Below, piece after piece: positions 1 through 8,588 of a DNA stretch of 64,000 nucleotides (within the stretch, counting starts at the first letter, position 1; every line of letters begins with the position of its first letter). Location: contig CP096134.1 of NCBI GenBank assembly GCA_023242925.1, positions 3,119,501 to 3,183,500 on the forward strand, written 5' to 3'. The notes beneath the pieces were generated by a model, which was given only the letters and a program-made list of their open reading frames with translations, was not told where the DNA came from and ran no database searches. The stretch is from Hyphomonadaceae bacterium JAD_PAG50586_4 (GTDB lineage Bacteria > Pseudomonadota > Alphaproteobacteria > Caulobacterales > Aquidulcibacteraceae). The translations under genes and the position numbers were made by a program.

Positions 1-1
1 C

Positions 2-289
2 GAATATCTCGCCATGACGAGCTGCAACGAATGTCACGGTATGAGTCTGCGCGCTGATTATCCGTGGCCGAGCAACGCGCCCGATCTCATCGTCATGAGC
101 GCCTATAACCAAGACGCCTTCACGCGTCTGATGCGTGAAGGCGTACCGTCCAGCGGCGCTGAATTGCCAATGATGGGACCCGTCGCGCGCGGCCGCTTCG
201 TGCATTGGACAGACGAGGAGATCGCTGATCTCTACGCCTATCTCACCGACATGAGCCGCCGCGCGGTTGAAGCGGAAAGCCCCGATTAG
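2..289 (+). CDS. C-terminal part of a class I cytochrome c domain protein (5' truncated)
   Basis: The reading frame is open from the first bases of the window, so the gene starts upstream. The visible 95 residues carry a CNECHG haem-attachment motif (CxxCH), then conserved-looking PWPSNAPDL and a Met-rich PMMGPVARG stretch that could supply the distal Met ligand, and end with DLYAYLTDMSRR, the usual terminal helix of a class I cytochrome c. This is a periplasmic electron carrier or a cytochrome subunit of a dehydrogenase. The missing N-terminus prevents choosing between them. The next gene, on the same strand, is an FMN oxidoreductase. Confidence 0.8.
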   Translation, partial: EYLAMTSCNECHGMSLRADYPWPSNAPDLIVMSAYNQDAFTRLMREGVPSSGAELPMMGPVARGRFVHWTDEEIADLYAYLTDMSRRAVEAESPD

Positions 290-412
290 ACAGCGTTCCA
301 GGGCGCCAGCCTTCATCGACATTCCGATGTGACGCGCCGACAGCGTTGCGATGCGCGCGTGCGCGTGGTTCTTGTTTGCTCTTCAGCAACCAGCCGCGCC
401 GCGGAGCACACT

Positions 413-1695
413 TTGATCGATCTTCCCTTCACGCTTCCGTGTGGCGCAGTTTTGAAAAACCGACTGGCGAAAGCGGCGATGACGGAAGGGCTCGCGGATC
501 CGCAAGGAAGGCCCACGCCAGAGCTTGATCGTTTGTACGAGATTTGGGCGCGCGGCGGCGCGGGCCTGCTTCTGTCGGGCAACATACAGATTGATGCGGG
601 CCACCTTGAGCGGCCGGGCAATGTCATTGTCGATCGTGAAGCGGACGCGACCATGCGCGAACGCCTCCGGGCGTGGGCGCGCGCAGCCGCGTGCGATGGC
701 GCCCATTTCTGGGCGCAGATCAGCCACGCTGGGCGCCAAACCATGACAAGCGTCAACCCGCACCCAAAGGCGCCGTCCGCGGTAAAGCTCGCTCTGCCGG
801 GGGACAATTCGGCGAACCTGTCGCTATGACAGATGCGGAGATCGCGGACGTCATCGCAGGCTTCGCGCGGGCGGCGCGTGTGTGCAAGGAAACGGGCTTT
901 ACCGGCGTTCAAGTGCACGCCGCGCACGGCTATCTCATCTCGCAATTCCTGAGCCCCCGCTCCAATCAGCGTACGGACCAATGGGGCGGCGCGCTCGAAA
1001 ACCGCGCGCGTCTGCTGCTTGAGGTCGTCAAGGCTGCGCGCGCAAGCGTTGGCGCTGAGTTTCCCGTCTCGGTGAAGCTCAACAGCGCCGACTTTCAGCG
1101 CGGCGGCTTTGCCTTCGAGGACAGCTTGCAGGTCGCGAAATGGCTGGAGCAAGCAGGCGTCGATCTCATTGAGATTTCCGGCGGCACCTATGAGCAACCC
1201 AAATTACTCGGCATCGAAGGGCTCGAGCCGCCCGAAGCACAGCGCCACGTCGCGGCCAGCACGATCGCGCGCGAGGCCTATTTCGTCGACTTCGCAAAGG
1301 CGATGAAAGCCGCTTTGTCCACGCCAATCATGGTGACGGGCGGCCTTCGCACGCGTGCAGCGATGGCTGAAGCACTGGAATCAGGTGCTGCCGACATCAT
1401 TGGCCTCGGCCGCCCACTCTGCGTCGCGCCCGATGGACCAAACGCGCTTTTGAGCGGCGCTGCTGAACTGCCGCGGGCGGAAAACGAATTGGCGTTGCTG
1501 CCTGCGTGGCTAAGCTTTCTCACACGCATCAAGTCGATCCGCGCCATAAACGGCTTCGCCACGCAATATTGGTTTTACGCGCAGATCTATGCGCTAGGCC
1601 GCACCGGCGCCACCGCGCCCGAGCGTAGTGTGTTCGCAGCGCTGAATGAGGTAGAGACCACCCACAAGAATTGGCTTCGCGCCCATCGCCGATGA
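413..1695 (+). CDS. Old yellow enzyme / NADH:flavin oxidoreductase family protein (frameshifted in this assembly)
   Basis: FMN-dependent TIM-barrel ene-reductase or dienoyl-CoA-reductase-like oxidoreductase. Visible family landmarks are LPCGAVLKNRLAKAAMTEG near the start, HAGRQT, then VHAAHGYLISQFLSP, NQRTDQWGGALENR and the phosphate-binding GLGRPL near the C-terminus. The N-terminal and C-terminal parts lie in different frames. Adding one G to the G run at 799-803 restores LPGGQFGEP and an uninterrupted protein of about 427 residues. I chose the TTG at 413, which has GGAG a few bases upstream and brings the conserved core to the N-terminus; a GTG at 329 would add 28 unconserved residues. There is no second FAD/NAD domain, so it is the short form. 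The physiological substrate cannot be told. Confidence 0.78.
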
Positions 1696-1714
1696 GGCGC
1701 GAAGCCAGATTCAA

Positions 1715-2104
1715 TTAGCCGGCGTCGTAGAGCACTTCCCAGATGTGGCCGTCCGGATCGGTGAAATAGCCCGAGTACGAGCCTTCATCGTCTTCCGCCG
1801 GCGTCACCGCGCCCGCGCCAGCCGCCTTGGCCTTCGCGAGCAGCGCATCGACGTCGCCGCGGCTGTCGGTGAAATAGCTGAGGATCGTTTCCGACGAGCC
1901 CTTCGCCGCTGCGCCATGGCCGACGCTTTCGACATACACGCCGAACTCGCCGCGTTGCAGCAGCACCAGATAGACCCCGTCGAGATCGAACGCTGCGCTA
2001 TCTTCATCGGATTCTTCGGGCGTCAGACCGAGTGCGCTGTAGAAGCCCACCGACTTCCGCAGATCATCGACCGGAACCGTGACGCAAGAAATCGCTGCAG
2101 GCAT
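1715..2104 (-). CDS. VOC family (glyoxalase/bleomycin-resistance fold) protein
   Basis: Single-domain, 129-residue vicinal-oxygen-chelate protein. It opens with ISCVTVPVDDLRKSVGFYSA and closes with SYSGYFTDPDGHIWEVLYD, the paired beta-alpha-beta-beta-beta halves of the fold; the D/E-rich C-terminal strand ends with the usual metal-ligand Glu. The ATG at 2104 is preceded by GGAGG, so the longer upstream open frame is not used. Substrate is unknown, because this family covers lyases, dioxygenases and binding proteins. It is convergent with the old-yellow-enzyme gene, with only 19 bases between stop codons. Confidence 0.8.
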   Translation of the reverse strand: MPAAISCVTVPVDDLRKSVGFYSALGLTPEESDEDSAAFDLDGVYLVLLQRGEFGVYVESVGHGAAAKGSSETILSYFTDSRGDVDALLAKAKAAGAGAVTPAEDDEGSYSGYFTDPDGHIWEVLYDAG

Positions 2105-2497
2105 ACTACCCTCCACAAATCGACGCCAAACGCGTCCCGGGCAAAGGGAGTGAATCGATTTGCCGTGCGCGACAAGGCGCTTTAGCGCTCGATCGCGCCG
2201 CTCTCCACGACTATGCGCGCGCGTTTCGCGTGGCGCACCAGAGGGTGAACTTCGCGACATTCAGCGGCTCAAAAGACGCCGCGCGCGTGCGCACCCGAAG
2301 GCCTCGAGACGCATATCTCGACAATTCCCCAAAAAGGAGAATTTCTGTTTATTTATCGCAGGTTGAGCTGTGTCGCTGGTGCATCGCTAAAGGTTAATCG
2401 TCGATAAACCGCTTGTACGGAATTGCTCCTTTCGCCCCTCGCGCCCATGTCACCGCCACCTCACCAGAATGGGTGATCACAACAGGGGTAAAACCTA
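2105..2497. other. Intergenic region with the promoter of the first beta-barrel gene
   Basis: No convincing gene lies in these 393 bases. The right part (about 2330-2420) is AT-richer than its surroundings and probably holds the promoter of the beta-barrel gene. It includes TTAA, seven bases, then TAAAC at 2394-2409, one mismatch from a CtrA-type box. AGGGG at about 2484 is the ribosome-binding site of the downstream gene. Confidence 0.4.
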
Positions 2498-3238
2498 ATG
2501 CGTAACTGGATTATCGGCGCTGCCGCCGTACTGGCGCTCGCCGTTCCGGGCGTTGCCGCGGCCCAAACGGGCTATGTCGGCGCCGCCATCAGCAACACCG
2601 AATTCGACGCCGGCGACGATTTCGACTCCTACGGCGTTGAAGGCGCCGTGGCGTTCGCTGGCTCGGGCTCGATCGTATTCGAAGTCGACGCAGCACTCAG
2701 CGACAGCGACGACACCGACATGGGCTATGGCCTCGTCGGCCACGTCTACAGCCGCAACGACAGCCACCTGATCGGCGGTTTCGTCGGCGTCGCCGGTTCG
2801 GACGATAGCGAAACCTGGACGGTCGGCGTTGAAGCCGCGAAATATTACACCGACTGGACGCTCGCTGGCGCCGTGGCTTACGGCAACAACGACGACTTCG
2901 GTTCGGACGGCTGGGGCGCCAACGCCGAGGCCCGCTACTTCATCAACGACAATTTCCGCCTGAACGGCAACATCGGCTTCGCCACGATCGATTACGACAG
3001 CTTCGGCGAAGACGACGCGTTCAGCTACGGCCTCGGCGGCGAATACCAATTCGCCGCGCTCCCGGTCAGCGTCGCCGCTGCTTGGAACCACGTCGAGTTC
3101 GACGAAGTGAGCACCGAAGCGGACACCCTGTCGCTCGCGGTTCGCTACAATTGGGGCGGCACGCTGCGCGATCGCGATCGCAACGGCGCCAGCCAAGCCG
3201 GCGTGCTCGGCAGCCTCGGCGCCGCCTTCGGCCTCTAA
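2498..3238 (+). CDS. Predicted outer-membrane beta-barrel protein, paralogue 1 of 3
   Basis: A 246-residue secreted protein with a clean signal peptide (MRNWIIGAAAVLALAVPGVAAAQ). The mature part has alternating hydrophobic/aromatic strands and acidic turns such as DAGDDFDSYGVEGAV and SYGLGGEYQFA, which is the look of a small porin-like barrel. It shares its layout with the next two genes, including YGLGGEYQF, a late SLAVRYNWGG strand and a tail RDRNGASQ. The tail after the last strand is unusual for a classic barrel, which normally ends in an aromatic residue. SD AGGGG lies about 12 bases upstream. No specific function is assignable; a barrel in the outer membrane is inferred from composition. 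Confidence 0.75.
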   Translation: MRNWIIGAAAVLALAVPGVAAAQTGYVGAAISNTEFDAGDDFDSYGVEGAVAFAGSGSIVFEVDAALSDSDDTDMGYGLVGHVYSRNDSHLIGGFVGVAGSDDSETWTVGVEAAKYYTDWTLAGAVAYGNNDDFGSDGWGANAEARYFINDNFRLNGNIGFATIDYDSFGEDDAFSYGLGGEYQFAALPVSVAAAWNHVEFDEVSTEADTLSLAVRYNWGGTLRDRDRNGASQAGVLGSLGAAFGL

Positions 3239-3274
3239 GCTGAAGCAGGCAAACGACCTCTAGTACAACTGCTC

Positions 3275-3304
3275 AACGCCCCGGCTTCGGCCGGGGCGTT
3301 TTTC
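3275..3304 (+). terminator. Rho-independent terminator after beta-barrel gene 1
   Basis: GC-rich hairpin (AACGCCCCGG, loop, CCGGGGCGTT) followed at once by a T run. It ends transcription of the first paralogue, so the three barrels are separate units. Confidence 0.9.
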
Positions 3305-3530
3305 TTTGCGGTATCGTTCTACTCGCGTGTGGATTGTCGCCAGAAGCGCCGTCACAGCGCCGCGTTTCAGCCGTCATCATTATGCTTTTGTTCATTTTTA
3401 TGTAACTTAGGCGCCACACTACGGAACAAGCAGCTGTTTCCACTGCAGCGCGCATCTAGGGCCCGCTCTCGGATCATCCCACGTAGCGGTCAGCCGACTA
3501 AACGGCGACCTCCAAAGGGGAACCCTCATC

Positions 3531-4292
3531 ATGAAAAAGTATCTGCTCGGCGCCGCGGCGCTTCTCGCCATCGCAGCGCCTGGCGTCGCCGCCGCGCAAA
3601 ATGGCTACGTCGATCTGAGCTACCAATCCGCCGAAGCCGATGTGGCTGGACTCGAAGCTGACGGCGAAGGCTGGACGCTTGGCGGCGCGACCTCGTGGGG
3701 CGGCGACGGCACGTTCGGCGTGCAACTCGACGCGCTCGTCGGCGAGGCCGAAGATTCCTCCAGCTACAATGTTGGCGGCCACCTCTTTACGCGCAACGGC
3801 AATTACCTGCTCGGCGGCTTCGCCAATTACGGCAACGTCGATGCGGACGGCGGCGCTGAGGCCGACTTCTGGACCGTCGGCCTTGAAAGCCAATATTACC
3901 TGTCGCGCACCACGCTCGACGCTTCGCTGTCGTACGGCGAAGGCGATGACATCGACGCCGAATTCACCGGCCTCGATCTCGGCGCGACCCACTTCCTCAC
4001 CGACAATTTCTCGTTCAACGGCGGTGTCGGTTTCGGCACGATCGAAGGCAGCGGCTTTGACGTCGATACGGTGAGCTACGGCCTCGGCGCCGAGTATCAA
4101 TTCGCCTCCGCCCCGATCAGCCTCTTCGGCGGCTGGCAACATGCGGAAATCGACGACCTCGATTCCGACGCGGATTCGCTGAGCGTTGGCGTGCGCTACA
4201 ATTTCGGCGGCCAAACGCTGCTGGAGCGCAATCGCTCGGGCGCGAGCCTGTCGCGTGGTGGCGGTCTCGGCCGTTTTGCCGGCCTGCTCTAA
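3531..4292 (+). CDS. Predicted outer-membrane beta-barrel protein, paralogue 2 of 3
   Basis: 253 residues, signal peptide MKKYLLGAAALLAIAAPGVAAAQ, then repeated amphipathic strands. It is a close structural relative of paralogues 1 and 3: VSYGLGAEYQFA, SLSVGVRYNFGGQ and the tail LERNRSGASLS line up with YGLGGEYQFA, SLAVRYNWGG and RDRNGASQ in gene 1. It is less acidic in the middle than gene 1 and has a unique Gly-rich end. SD is AAGGGG about 13 bases upstream. It has its own AT-rich promoter region and terminator, so it can be expressed independently. Function unknown; family membership is inferred from the internal comparison. Confidence 0.75.
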   Translation: MKKYLLGAAALLAIAAPGVAAAQNGYVDLSYQSAEADVAGLEADGEGWTLGGATSWGGDGTFGVQLDALVGEAEDSSSYNVGGHLFTRNGNYLLGGFANYGNVDADGGAEADFWTVGLESQYYLSRTTLDASLSYGEGDDIDAEFTGLDLGATHFLTDNFSFNGGVGFGTIEGSGFDVDTVSYGLGAEYQFASAPISLFGGWQHAEIDDLDSDADSLSVGVRYNFGGQTLLERNRSGASLSRGGGLGRFAGLL

Positions 4293-4319
4293 GCATAAAT
4301 AGTCGTTAACTGAATATTT

Positions 4320-4356
4320 ACGCCTCGGTCGTTTCGCGGCCGAGGCGTTTTCTTTG
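4320..4356 (+). terminator. Rho-independent terminator after beta-barrel gene 2
   Basis: Hairpin CGCCTCGG with CCGAGGCG around an 11-base loop, then TTTTCTTT. Confidence 0.88.
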
Positions 4357-4566
4357 AGAAACGCAGGTAACCAACGGACTGTAAAACGAAATTCTCTGGC
4401 GTTTACATGTGTTTACTTTTGATTAACCATAATAAAATGTGACACTTACGCCACGCCGATACCACAACCTGGCCAATACCTCTCGATCTTGCTTTCGGAA
4501 CTGGCGCCGCTCGCCTAATTTGCGCGCAGCCGCACAGACGGCGCACCTATCAGGGGAAAATCTCAG

Positions 4567-5313
4567 ATGAAGAAGTTTTTGGTCGGGGCCGCTGCCGCCG
4601 CCGCCATTCTCGCGCCTGCCGCCGCCTCAGCCGACACGACCGCCGTCGTCGGCATTCAATATGGCAACACCGACATCGATAGCTTCGATTTTGACGCCTA
4701 TGGCATCAATGGCGCCTTCAACCACGACTTCTCGAACGGCACGTATGTCCAAATGGACGCCGCCGCCGATCGCATCGACGCTGGCGGCTGCTGCCTCGAT
4801 TCCAGCTATGCGGCCGTGCACTACGGCATGCGCAACGACAATTATGCGTTTGGCGGCTTCGTGAGCCTCGACGAGCTCTTCATCTATTCGGGCCTTGGCA
4901 TCGGCCTTGAAGGCCAATGGTACACCTCGAACATGGTGTTCAACGGCTCGGTCGCGAACTACGACTTCTCGGACCTCGACGCCTCCATGACCAGCGTGAC
5001 GCTGGACGGCTCATACTTCGTCACGCCGGACTTCTCGCTCACCGGTCGCGCCACGTTCGCCGACGATGAAATCTATGGCGACGACGTCACGGTTTGGGGC
5101 ATCGGCGGCGAATATCGCTTCTCAGGCCAACCCTTCAGCATCGAACTTGGCTATCGCCAAGCCGACGTCTTCGACGAAGACGCCACCAGCTGGACGATCG
5201 GCTTCAACATCGATCTCGGCGCTGACTCGCTCTACGACCGCGCCACCAGCGGTCCGAGCCAAAGCGGCGCCAGCTATGGGCACCAATTGCTCGCGCTGAG
5301 CCCCAGCCCGTAA
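4567..5313 (+). CDS. Predicted outer-membrane beta-barrel protein, paralogue 3 of 3
   Basis: 248 residues with signal peptide MKKFLVGAAAAAAILAPAAASAD. Strand pattern and landmarks match the two upstream paralogues: WGIGGEYRFSGQPFSIELGY, a strand TIGFNIDLG, and a tail DRATSGPSQSG that parallels DRNGASQ and ERNRSGAS. It differs in carrying a vicinal cysteine pair (GGCCLD) around residue 77, which could form a disulfide or bind a metal in the oxidising periplasm. SD AGGGG is 9 bases before the ATG. It is followed by a strong terminator shared with the convergent gene. No enzyme motif is seen. Confidence 0.73.
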   Translation: MKKFLVGAAAAAAILAPAAASADTTAVVGIQYGNTDIDSFDFDAYGINGAFNHDFSNGTYVQMDAAADRIDAGGCCLDSSYAAVHYGMRNDNYAFGGFVSLDELFIYSGLGIGLEGQWYTSNMVFNGSVANYDFSDLDASMTSVTLDGSYFVTPDFSLTGRATFADDEIYGDDVTVWGIGGEYRFSGQPFSIELGYRQADVFDEDATSWTIGFNIDLGADSLYDRATSGPSQSGASYGHQLLALSPSP

Positions 5314-5340
5314 GCCCAACGCATCCTTATTCAAACGACT

Positions 5341-5373
5341 GCGCCCCAACCCCACGGTTGGGGCGCTTTCTTT
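5341..5373. terminator. Terminator between the convergent beta-barrel gene 3 and the GIN-domain gene
   Basis: Ten-base stem GCGCCCCAAC with GTTGGGGCGC, followed on the plus strand by TTTCTTT. It sits between convergent stop codons. Confidence 0.85.
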
Positions 5374-5391
5374 GCACTGATGCGTCAGTTT

Positions 5392-6417
5392 CTAGCGGCC
5401 GACATTCACTGAGCCGGAGCCGGTATCGCGCAATTCCGCAACGCGCCCCGCATCCGCGATCGAGACATCGCCAGACCCGCTGACAGAGGCGCGCGTGGTT
5501 TCCGCTGAACCGCCATAGCGCACGCTGCCCGAACCTTCGCTGCGCGCGACCAACGCGCCCACCTGCCCGCGCACCACCTGAATGTCGCCGGACGAGAGCA
5601 ACGAAAGTTCTGCGCTCGGCCCTTCAACCGACGCCACCTCGACGCTGCCTGAGCCGCGTAGATCAACATTCAACGCGCCGCGCACAGCGCCCGCATCGAC
5701 GTCGCCCGAGCCGCTCAGCGCCAAACGTGCGCCATTGCCGGCAGCGCCCACTTCAAGCGAACCGGACCCATTGAGCCGCGCGTCCACCGCGCCCGTCACA
5801 TCGCCCACATCGAGATCGCCAGAGCCGTTCAAACGCAGCACAGTGTCGCCGCCCGCGCGCACCACATCGAGCGAACCCGAACCGTTCACCGATGCATTCA
5901 ACGCGCCGCCCACGCTCGCGACATTGAGATCGCCCGAACCGTTGAGATCGACGTCAAGCGCGCCGCTCACCGCCGCCATCTGCGCATCGCCGCAGCCGTT
6001 GAAACGCGCCTCGCCGCCGTGCGAGACGCGCACATTCGTGAACACCGCGCCGCCGACATTGAGATCAAGCGTGCGCGGCACGCGCACCGTTATGCGCGGC
6101 AGATCCTCACGCGCCACACCACCGATGCCGGAGATGCGCACTTGCGGTTGGCCGCCAAACATTGCGGTGCAGCCACGCAAGCGATTGCGCAGGCCGCCAT
6201 CAATCACGACACGGTCGCCCTCAACGCGCGCACTGATCGCCGGTAAGCGCTCGCTCTGCCCGATCGCGACATCCACATCGGTGCGATCTTCGGGGATCAC
6301 GTCGAGCACGGCCGCGATGTGCTGCAGCGTCACCGCATCCTGATTGAACCGCTCCGCCGCCGCTTGGCCCGACAACGCACACGTGGCCGCCGCCACCGAC
6401 GCAAGAATAACGCGCAC
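5392..6417 (-). CDS. Secreted GIN-domain (DUF2807-like) repeat protein
   Basis: About 341 residues. The GTG at 6417 follows GGAGGA by six bases and begins a signal peptide (ILASVAAATCALSGQAAA). The mature protein has an N-terminal region ending DLPRITVRVPRTLDLNVGG, then at least eight repeats of a beta-helix rung with the core NGSGDLDV or NGSGSLEV and spacing of roughly 19-20 residues. This is the head-domain GIN architecture (DUF2807), a right-handed parallel beta helix found in exported proteins of unknown function. GCTAMF near residue 90 and FNGCGDAQ supply two cysteines that could pair. Envelope-located; role unknown. Confidence 0.75.
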   Translation of the reverse strand: MRVILASVAAATCALSGQAAAERFNQDAVTLQHIAAVLDVIPEDRTDVDVAIGQSERLPAISARVEGDRVVIDGGLRNRLRGCTAMFGGQPQVRISGIGGVAREDLPRITVRVPRTLDLNVGGAVFTNVRVSHGGEARFNGCGDAQMAAVSGALDVDLNGSGDLNVASVGGALNASVNGSGSLDVVRAGGDTVLRLNGSGDLDVGDVTGAVDARLNGSGSLEVGAAGNGARLALSGSGDVDAGAVRGALNVDLRGSGSVEVASVEGPSAELSLLSSGDIQVVRGQVGALVARSEGSGSVRYGGSAETTRASVSGSGDVSIADAGRVAELRDTGSGSVNVGR

Positions 6418-6481
6418 GGATTCCTCCCTTGAACTGCCTTGCAGGAAAGATGCGGCGCGGCGCGGTCTTGGATGCAAGGGG

Positions 6482-7312
6482 CTAAAGTAGAAACGCGCGG
6501 ACCTCAGCCAGGAAGCGCGCTGGCGTCTCCCAGTGCGGATAATGCCCGCAGCCCTCGATCCGCTTCACGCGCGCGCCCTCGATCAAAGCACTGGCGATCT
6601 TGGCCTGCTTTGCCGGGAAGACCCAATCCTGCTCGCCCCAGAGCACCAGGGTGGGCCGCTGGAGCCCGCGCGCGGCCGCAGCGAAGCTCGGCCGCTCGCG
6701 CACGCCAAACGGCCCCAGCCCTGCCTTCACGGTGCGTACAAACGAACGGTGCGTGCCGTCGATCTGCGTGTAGGCATTCATCAGATCGATCAGATCGCGC
6801 GTGGCGAGGCTTTTGTCCGCCATCGCCAGCCGCAACGCGAATGCATTGGAGAGCCAAGTCGGCTTGCCCAGCGGATAGCCGATCAGCGGCAATGTAGGCG
6901 CGCGCAACGCGATGTTCGCATCACGGCCAAAGCCACCGGGCGCCATGATAATCGCGCGATCAATGCGGTGCTGATGCGCGACCGACATCCGCACCACCGT
7001 GCTGGCGCCAAGCGACGAGCCGATGATGTGCGCACGCTCAAGCCTCAGCGCGTCCATTGCCGCAACCACTTGCTCAACGAAGAACGCCGCGTCGTAGGCC
7101 GCATCTGGTCGATCGGCTTGGCCAAAGCCCGGCAGATCAAACGCGATGACGCGAAAATCCCTGGCGAGCTCTGGGATCACCTTCCCCCAGATTTCGATCG
7201 CCAGCGCCAGCCCATGCAACAGCACAATCGGCGCACCAGGCCCACCCGTATCGAGCAGACGCGTGCGCAGTCCATTGGCCAGCGTGAGCGGCGTGGTCGC
7301 CAGATCGGACAC
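6482..7312 (-). CDS. Alpha/beta hydrolase
   Basis: 276 residues. LLHGLALAIEIWG carries the oxyanion HG motif, IIGSSLGASTVVR is the nucleophile elbow (GxSxG), and GEQDWVFPA and EGCGHYPHWE carry the expected acid and the catalytic His. The GTG at 7312 has GGAG upstream; the longer open frame would add unconserved residues. It is a cytosolic esterase, lipase or C-C hydrolase; the substrate cannot be inferred. It is divergent from the arsR cassette, with about 100 bases between the start codons. Confidence 0.85.
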   Translation of the reverse strand: MSDLATTPLTLANGLRTRLLDTGGPGAPIVLLHGLALAIEIWGKVIPELARDFRVIAFDLPGFGQADRPDAAYDAAFFVEQVVAAMDALRLERAHIIGSSLGASTVVRMSVAHQHRIDRAIIMAPGGFGRDANIALRAPTLPLIGYPLGKPTWLSNAFALRLAMADKSLATRDLIDLMNAYTQIDGTHRSFVRTVKAGLGPFGVRERPSFAAAARGLQRPTLVLWGEQDWVFPAKQAKIASALIEGARVKRIEGCGHYPHWETPARFLAEVRAFLL

Positions 7313-7383
7313 AAGGAAGCTCCAGACGCACCTTCCCAAAGCTTCATGACCACCCGCTTGACGGCGCGCGCGTTCCGCTTTAT

Positions 7384-7399
7384 TTAACCGTACCGTTAA
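7384..7399. promoter_or_regulatory. Candidate ArsR operator upstream of the 7.4 kb cassette
   Basis: A 16-base near-perfect dyad (TTAAC, six bases, GTTAA) centred 24 bases before the arsR start. A further GGTTAAA runs into the ATG and mirrors the TTTAACC at 7383-7389. Placement suggests autoregulation; not demonstrated. Confidence 0.45.
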
Positions 7400-7415
7400 T
7401 TGCATGATTGGTTAA

Positions 7416-7757
7416 ATGCAGGCGCCCGATCCCCTCTCCGAGACGCTCTTTGCGCTCGCTGACCCAACCCGGCGCGCCATCCTCGCGCGGCTGGCCGAGG
7501 GCGAGGCGAACGTGAACGAGATCGCAGCCCCCTTCGACATCAGCCTCCCCGCCATCTCGCGGCACCTCAAAGTGCTCGAACACGCCGGCCTCATCAGCCG
7601 CGGCCGCGACGCCCAATGGCGCCCCTGCCGCTTGGAAACCAAGGCGCTGAAGCACGTTGACGAATGGCTTGAGTACTATCGGCGCTTCTGGACCGGCAGC
7701 TTCGACAAGATGGATGCCTACATCGCGGAACTCAAAAACAAGGACACGCCGAAATGA
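7416..7757 (+). CDS. ArsR-family winged-helix transcriptional regulator
   Basis: 113 residues. FALADPTRRAILARLAEGEANVNEIAAP is the first part of the winged-helix domain and SLPAISRHLKVLEHAGLISRGR is the recognition helix and wing. No metal-binding cysteine cluster (such as CVC) is present, so it belongs to the non-metal ArsR group that controls adjacent SRPBCC genes. Its stop overlaps the next start (ATGA), giving translational coupling to the SRPBCC gene. It probably represses its own four-gene operon through the dyad just upstream. Confidence 0.88.
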   Translation: MQAPDPLSETLFALADPTRRAILARLAEGEANVNEIAAPFDISLPAISRHLKVLEHAGLISRGRDAQWRPCRLETKALKHVDEWLEYYRRFWTGSFDKMDAYIAELKNKDTPK

Positions 7758-8218
7758 GCGCCATGCTTGCCGACGACGAATTGCTCATCACGCGCAGCTT
7801 CGACGCCTCGCCCGCTCTGATGTTTTCGCTCTGGAGCGACATCAACCACTTCCGCAAGTGGATGGGGCCTGAAGGCTTCGATTGCGAAGAGATGGAAATG
7901 GATTTCCGCGTCGGCGGAAAATATCGCGGCATGATCCGCTCGAAGGATCACGGCGATAATTGGTTTCATGGCGCCTATCTCGAAATCGAGCGCCCACATC
8001 GGCTCGTCTTCACCTGGCGCTGGGAGCAAGGCCCCGCATCGGACACCGAAACCACGATCACCATCACCTTCCGCGAAGAAGCGGACGGGCGCACCACGCA
8101 ACTCTTCCATCAGACGCCGTTCACCAGCGTCGAACGCCGCGACTCTCACGTCGGCGGCTGGAATTCACTTTTCAACAAGCTCGCGGCCTACGCGGCCCAA
8201 CACCAAGGGAAGGACTAA
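7754..8218 (+). CDS. SRPBCC / AHSA1-type domain protein
   Basis: 154 residues with the helix-grip fold pattern of activator-of-Hsp90-like bacterial proteins: LLITRSFDASPALMFSLWSD at the start, FRKWMGPEGF, FRVGGKYRG, YLEIERPHRLVFTWRWE and a C-terminal amphipathic helix HVGGWNSLFNKLAAYAA. The fold encloses a hydrophobic pocket for small ligands. The arsR-SRPBCC pairing is very common in proteobacteria, but its physiological ligand is generally unknown. Coupled to the regulator upstream and to the YciI-like gene downstream (2-base gap). Confidence 0.85.
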   Translation: MSAMLADDELLITRSFDASPALMFSLWSDINHFRKWMGPEGFDCEEMEMDFRVGGKYRGMIRSKDHGDNWFHGAYLEIERPHRLVFTWRWEQGPASDTETTITITFREEADGRTTQLFHQTPFTSVERRDSHVGGWNSLFNKLAAYAAQHQGKD

Positions 8219-8220
8219 TC

Positions 8221-8588
8221 ATGCCAAAATTCATGGCGCTCTATGTCGGCAGTCCGGAAGCGTTCGCGCGCTCGGGCTGGGACAAGCTCGACGACACAAC
8301 GCGCAAGGCGCGCGAGATCACAGGCATGCAGGCCTGGGGCGAGTGGCAAGAAAAGAACAAGAGCGTGATGGTCGATGAAGGCAGCCCGCTGGGCAAAACC
8401 AAGCGCGTCGACGCCAAGGGGTTAGCGACATTTCCAATTCTGTCGCCGGCTACATCATCGTCGAAGCCGCTTCGCACGATGGCGCCGCCAAGCTCTTTAA
8501 GAACCATCCGCACTTCTCGGTCTTCCCTGGCGATGCGGTGGAGATCATGCCGTGCAATCCGATGCCGACGATGGAGGACTTGAAATGA
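8221..8588 (+). CDS. YciI-like protein (frameshifted in this assembly)
   Basis: Small alpha-beta protein beginning MPKFMALYVGSPEAF and, in the shifted frame, containing SNSVAGYIIVEAASHDGAAKLFKNHPHF and the end VEIMPCNPMP. This is the pattern of the YciI-related proteins found beside SRPBCC genes. Adding one G to the G run at about 8418-8421 restores DAKGVSDISNSVAGY and a 122-residue protein. The restored stop overlaps the next start (ATGA), supporting the repaired reading and its place in the operon. Enzymatic role unknown. Confidence 0.72.

Noticed and set aside
313..1197. Long minus-strand open frame of 294 codons across the old-yellow-enzyme gene
   Set aside because: It is the antisense shadow of a clear FMN enzyme; the product is Arg-rich and lacks any motif, as expected in high-GC DNA.
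2160..2366. Small Arg-rich open frame in the beta-barrel promoter region
   Set aside because: No SD and random composition; it lies in promoter sequence.
2394..2409. CtrA-type site before beta-barrel gene 1
   Set aside because: TTAA-N7-TAAAC is one mismatch off consensus and such matches are common in AT-rich promoters; mentioned only as possible.
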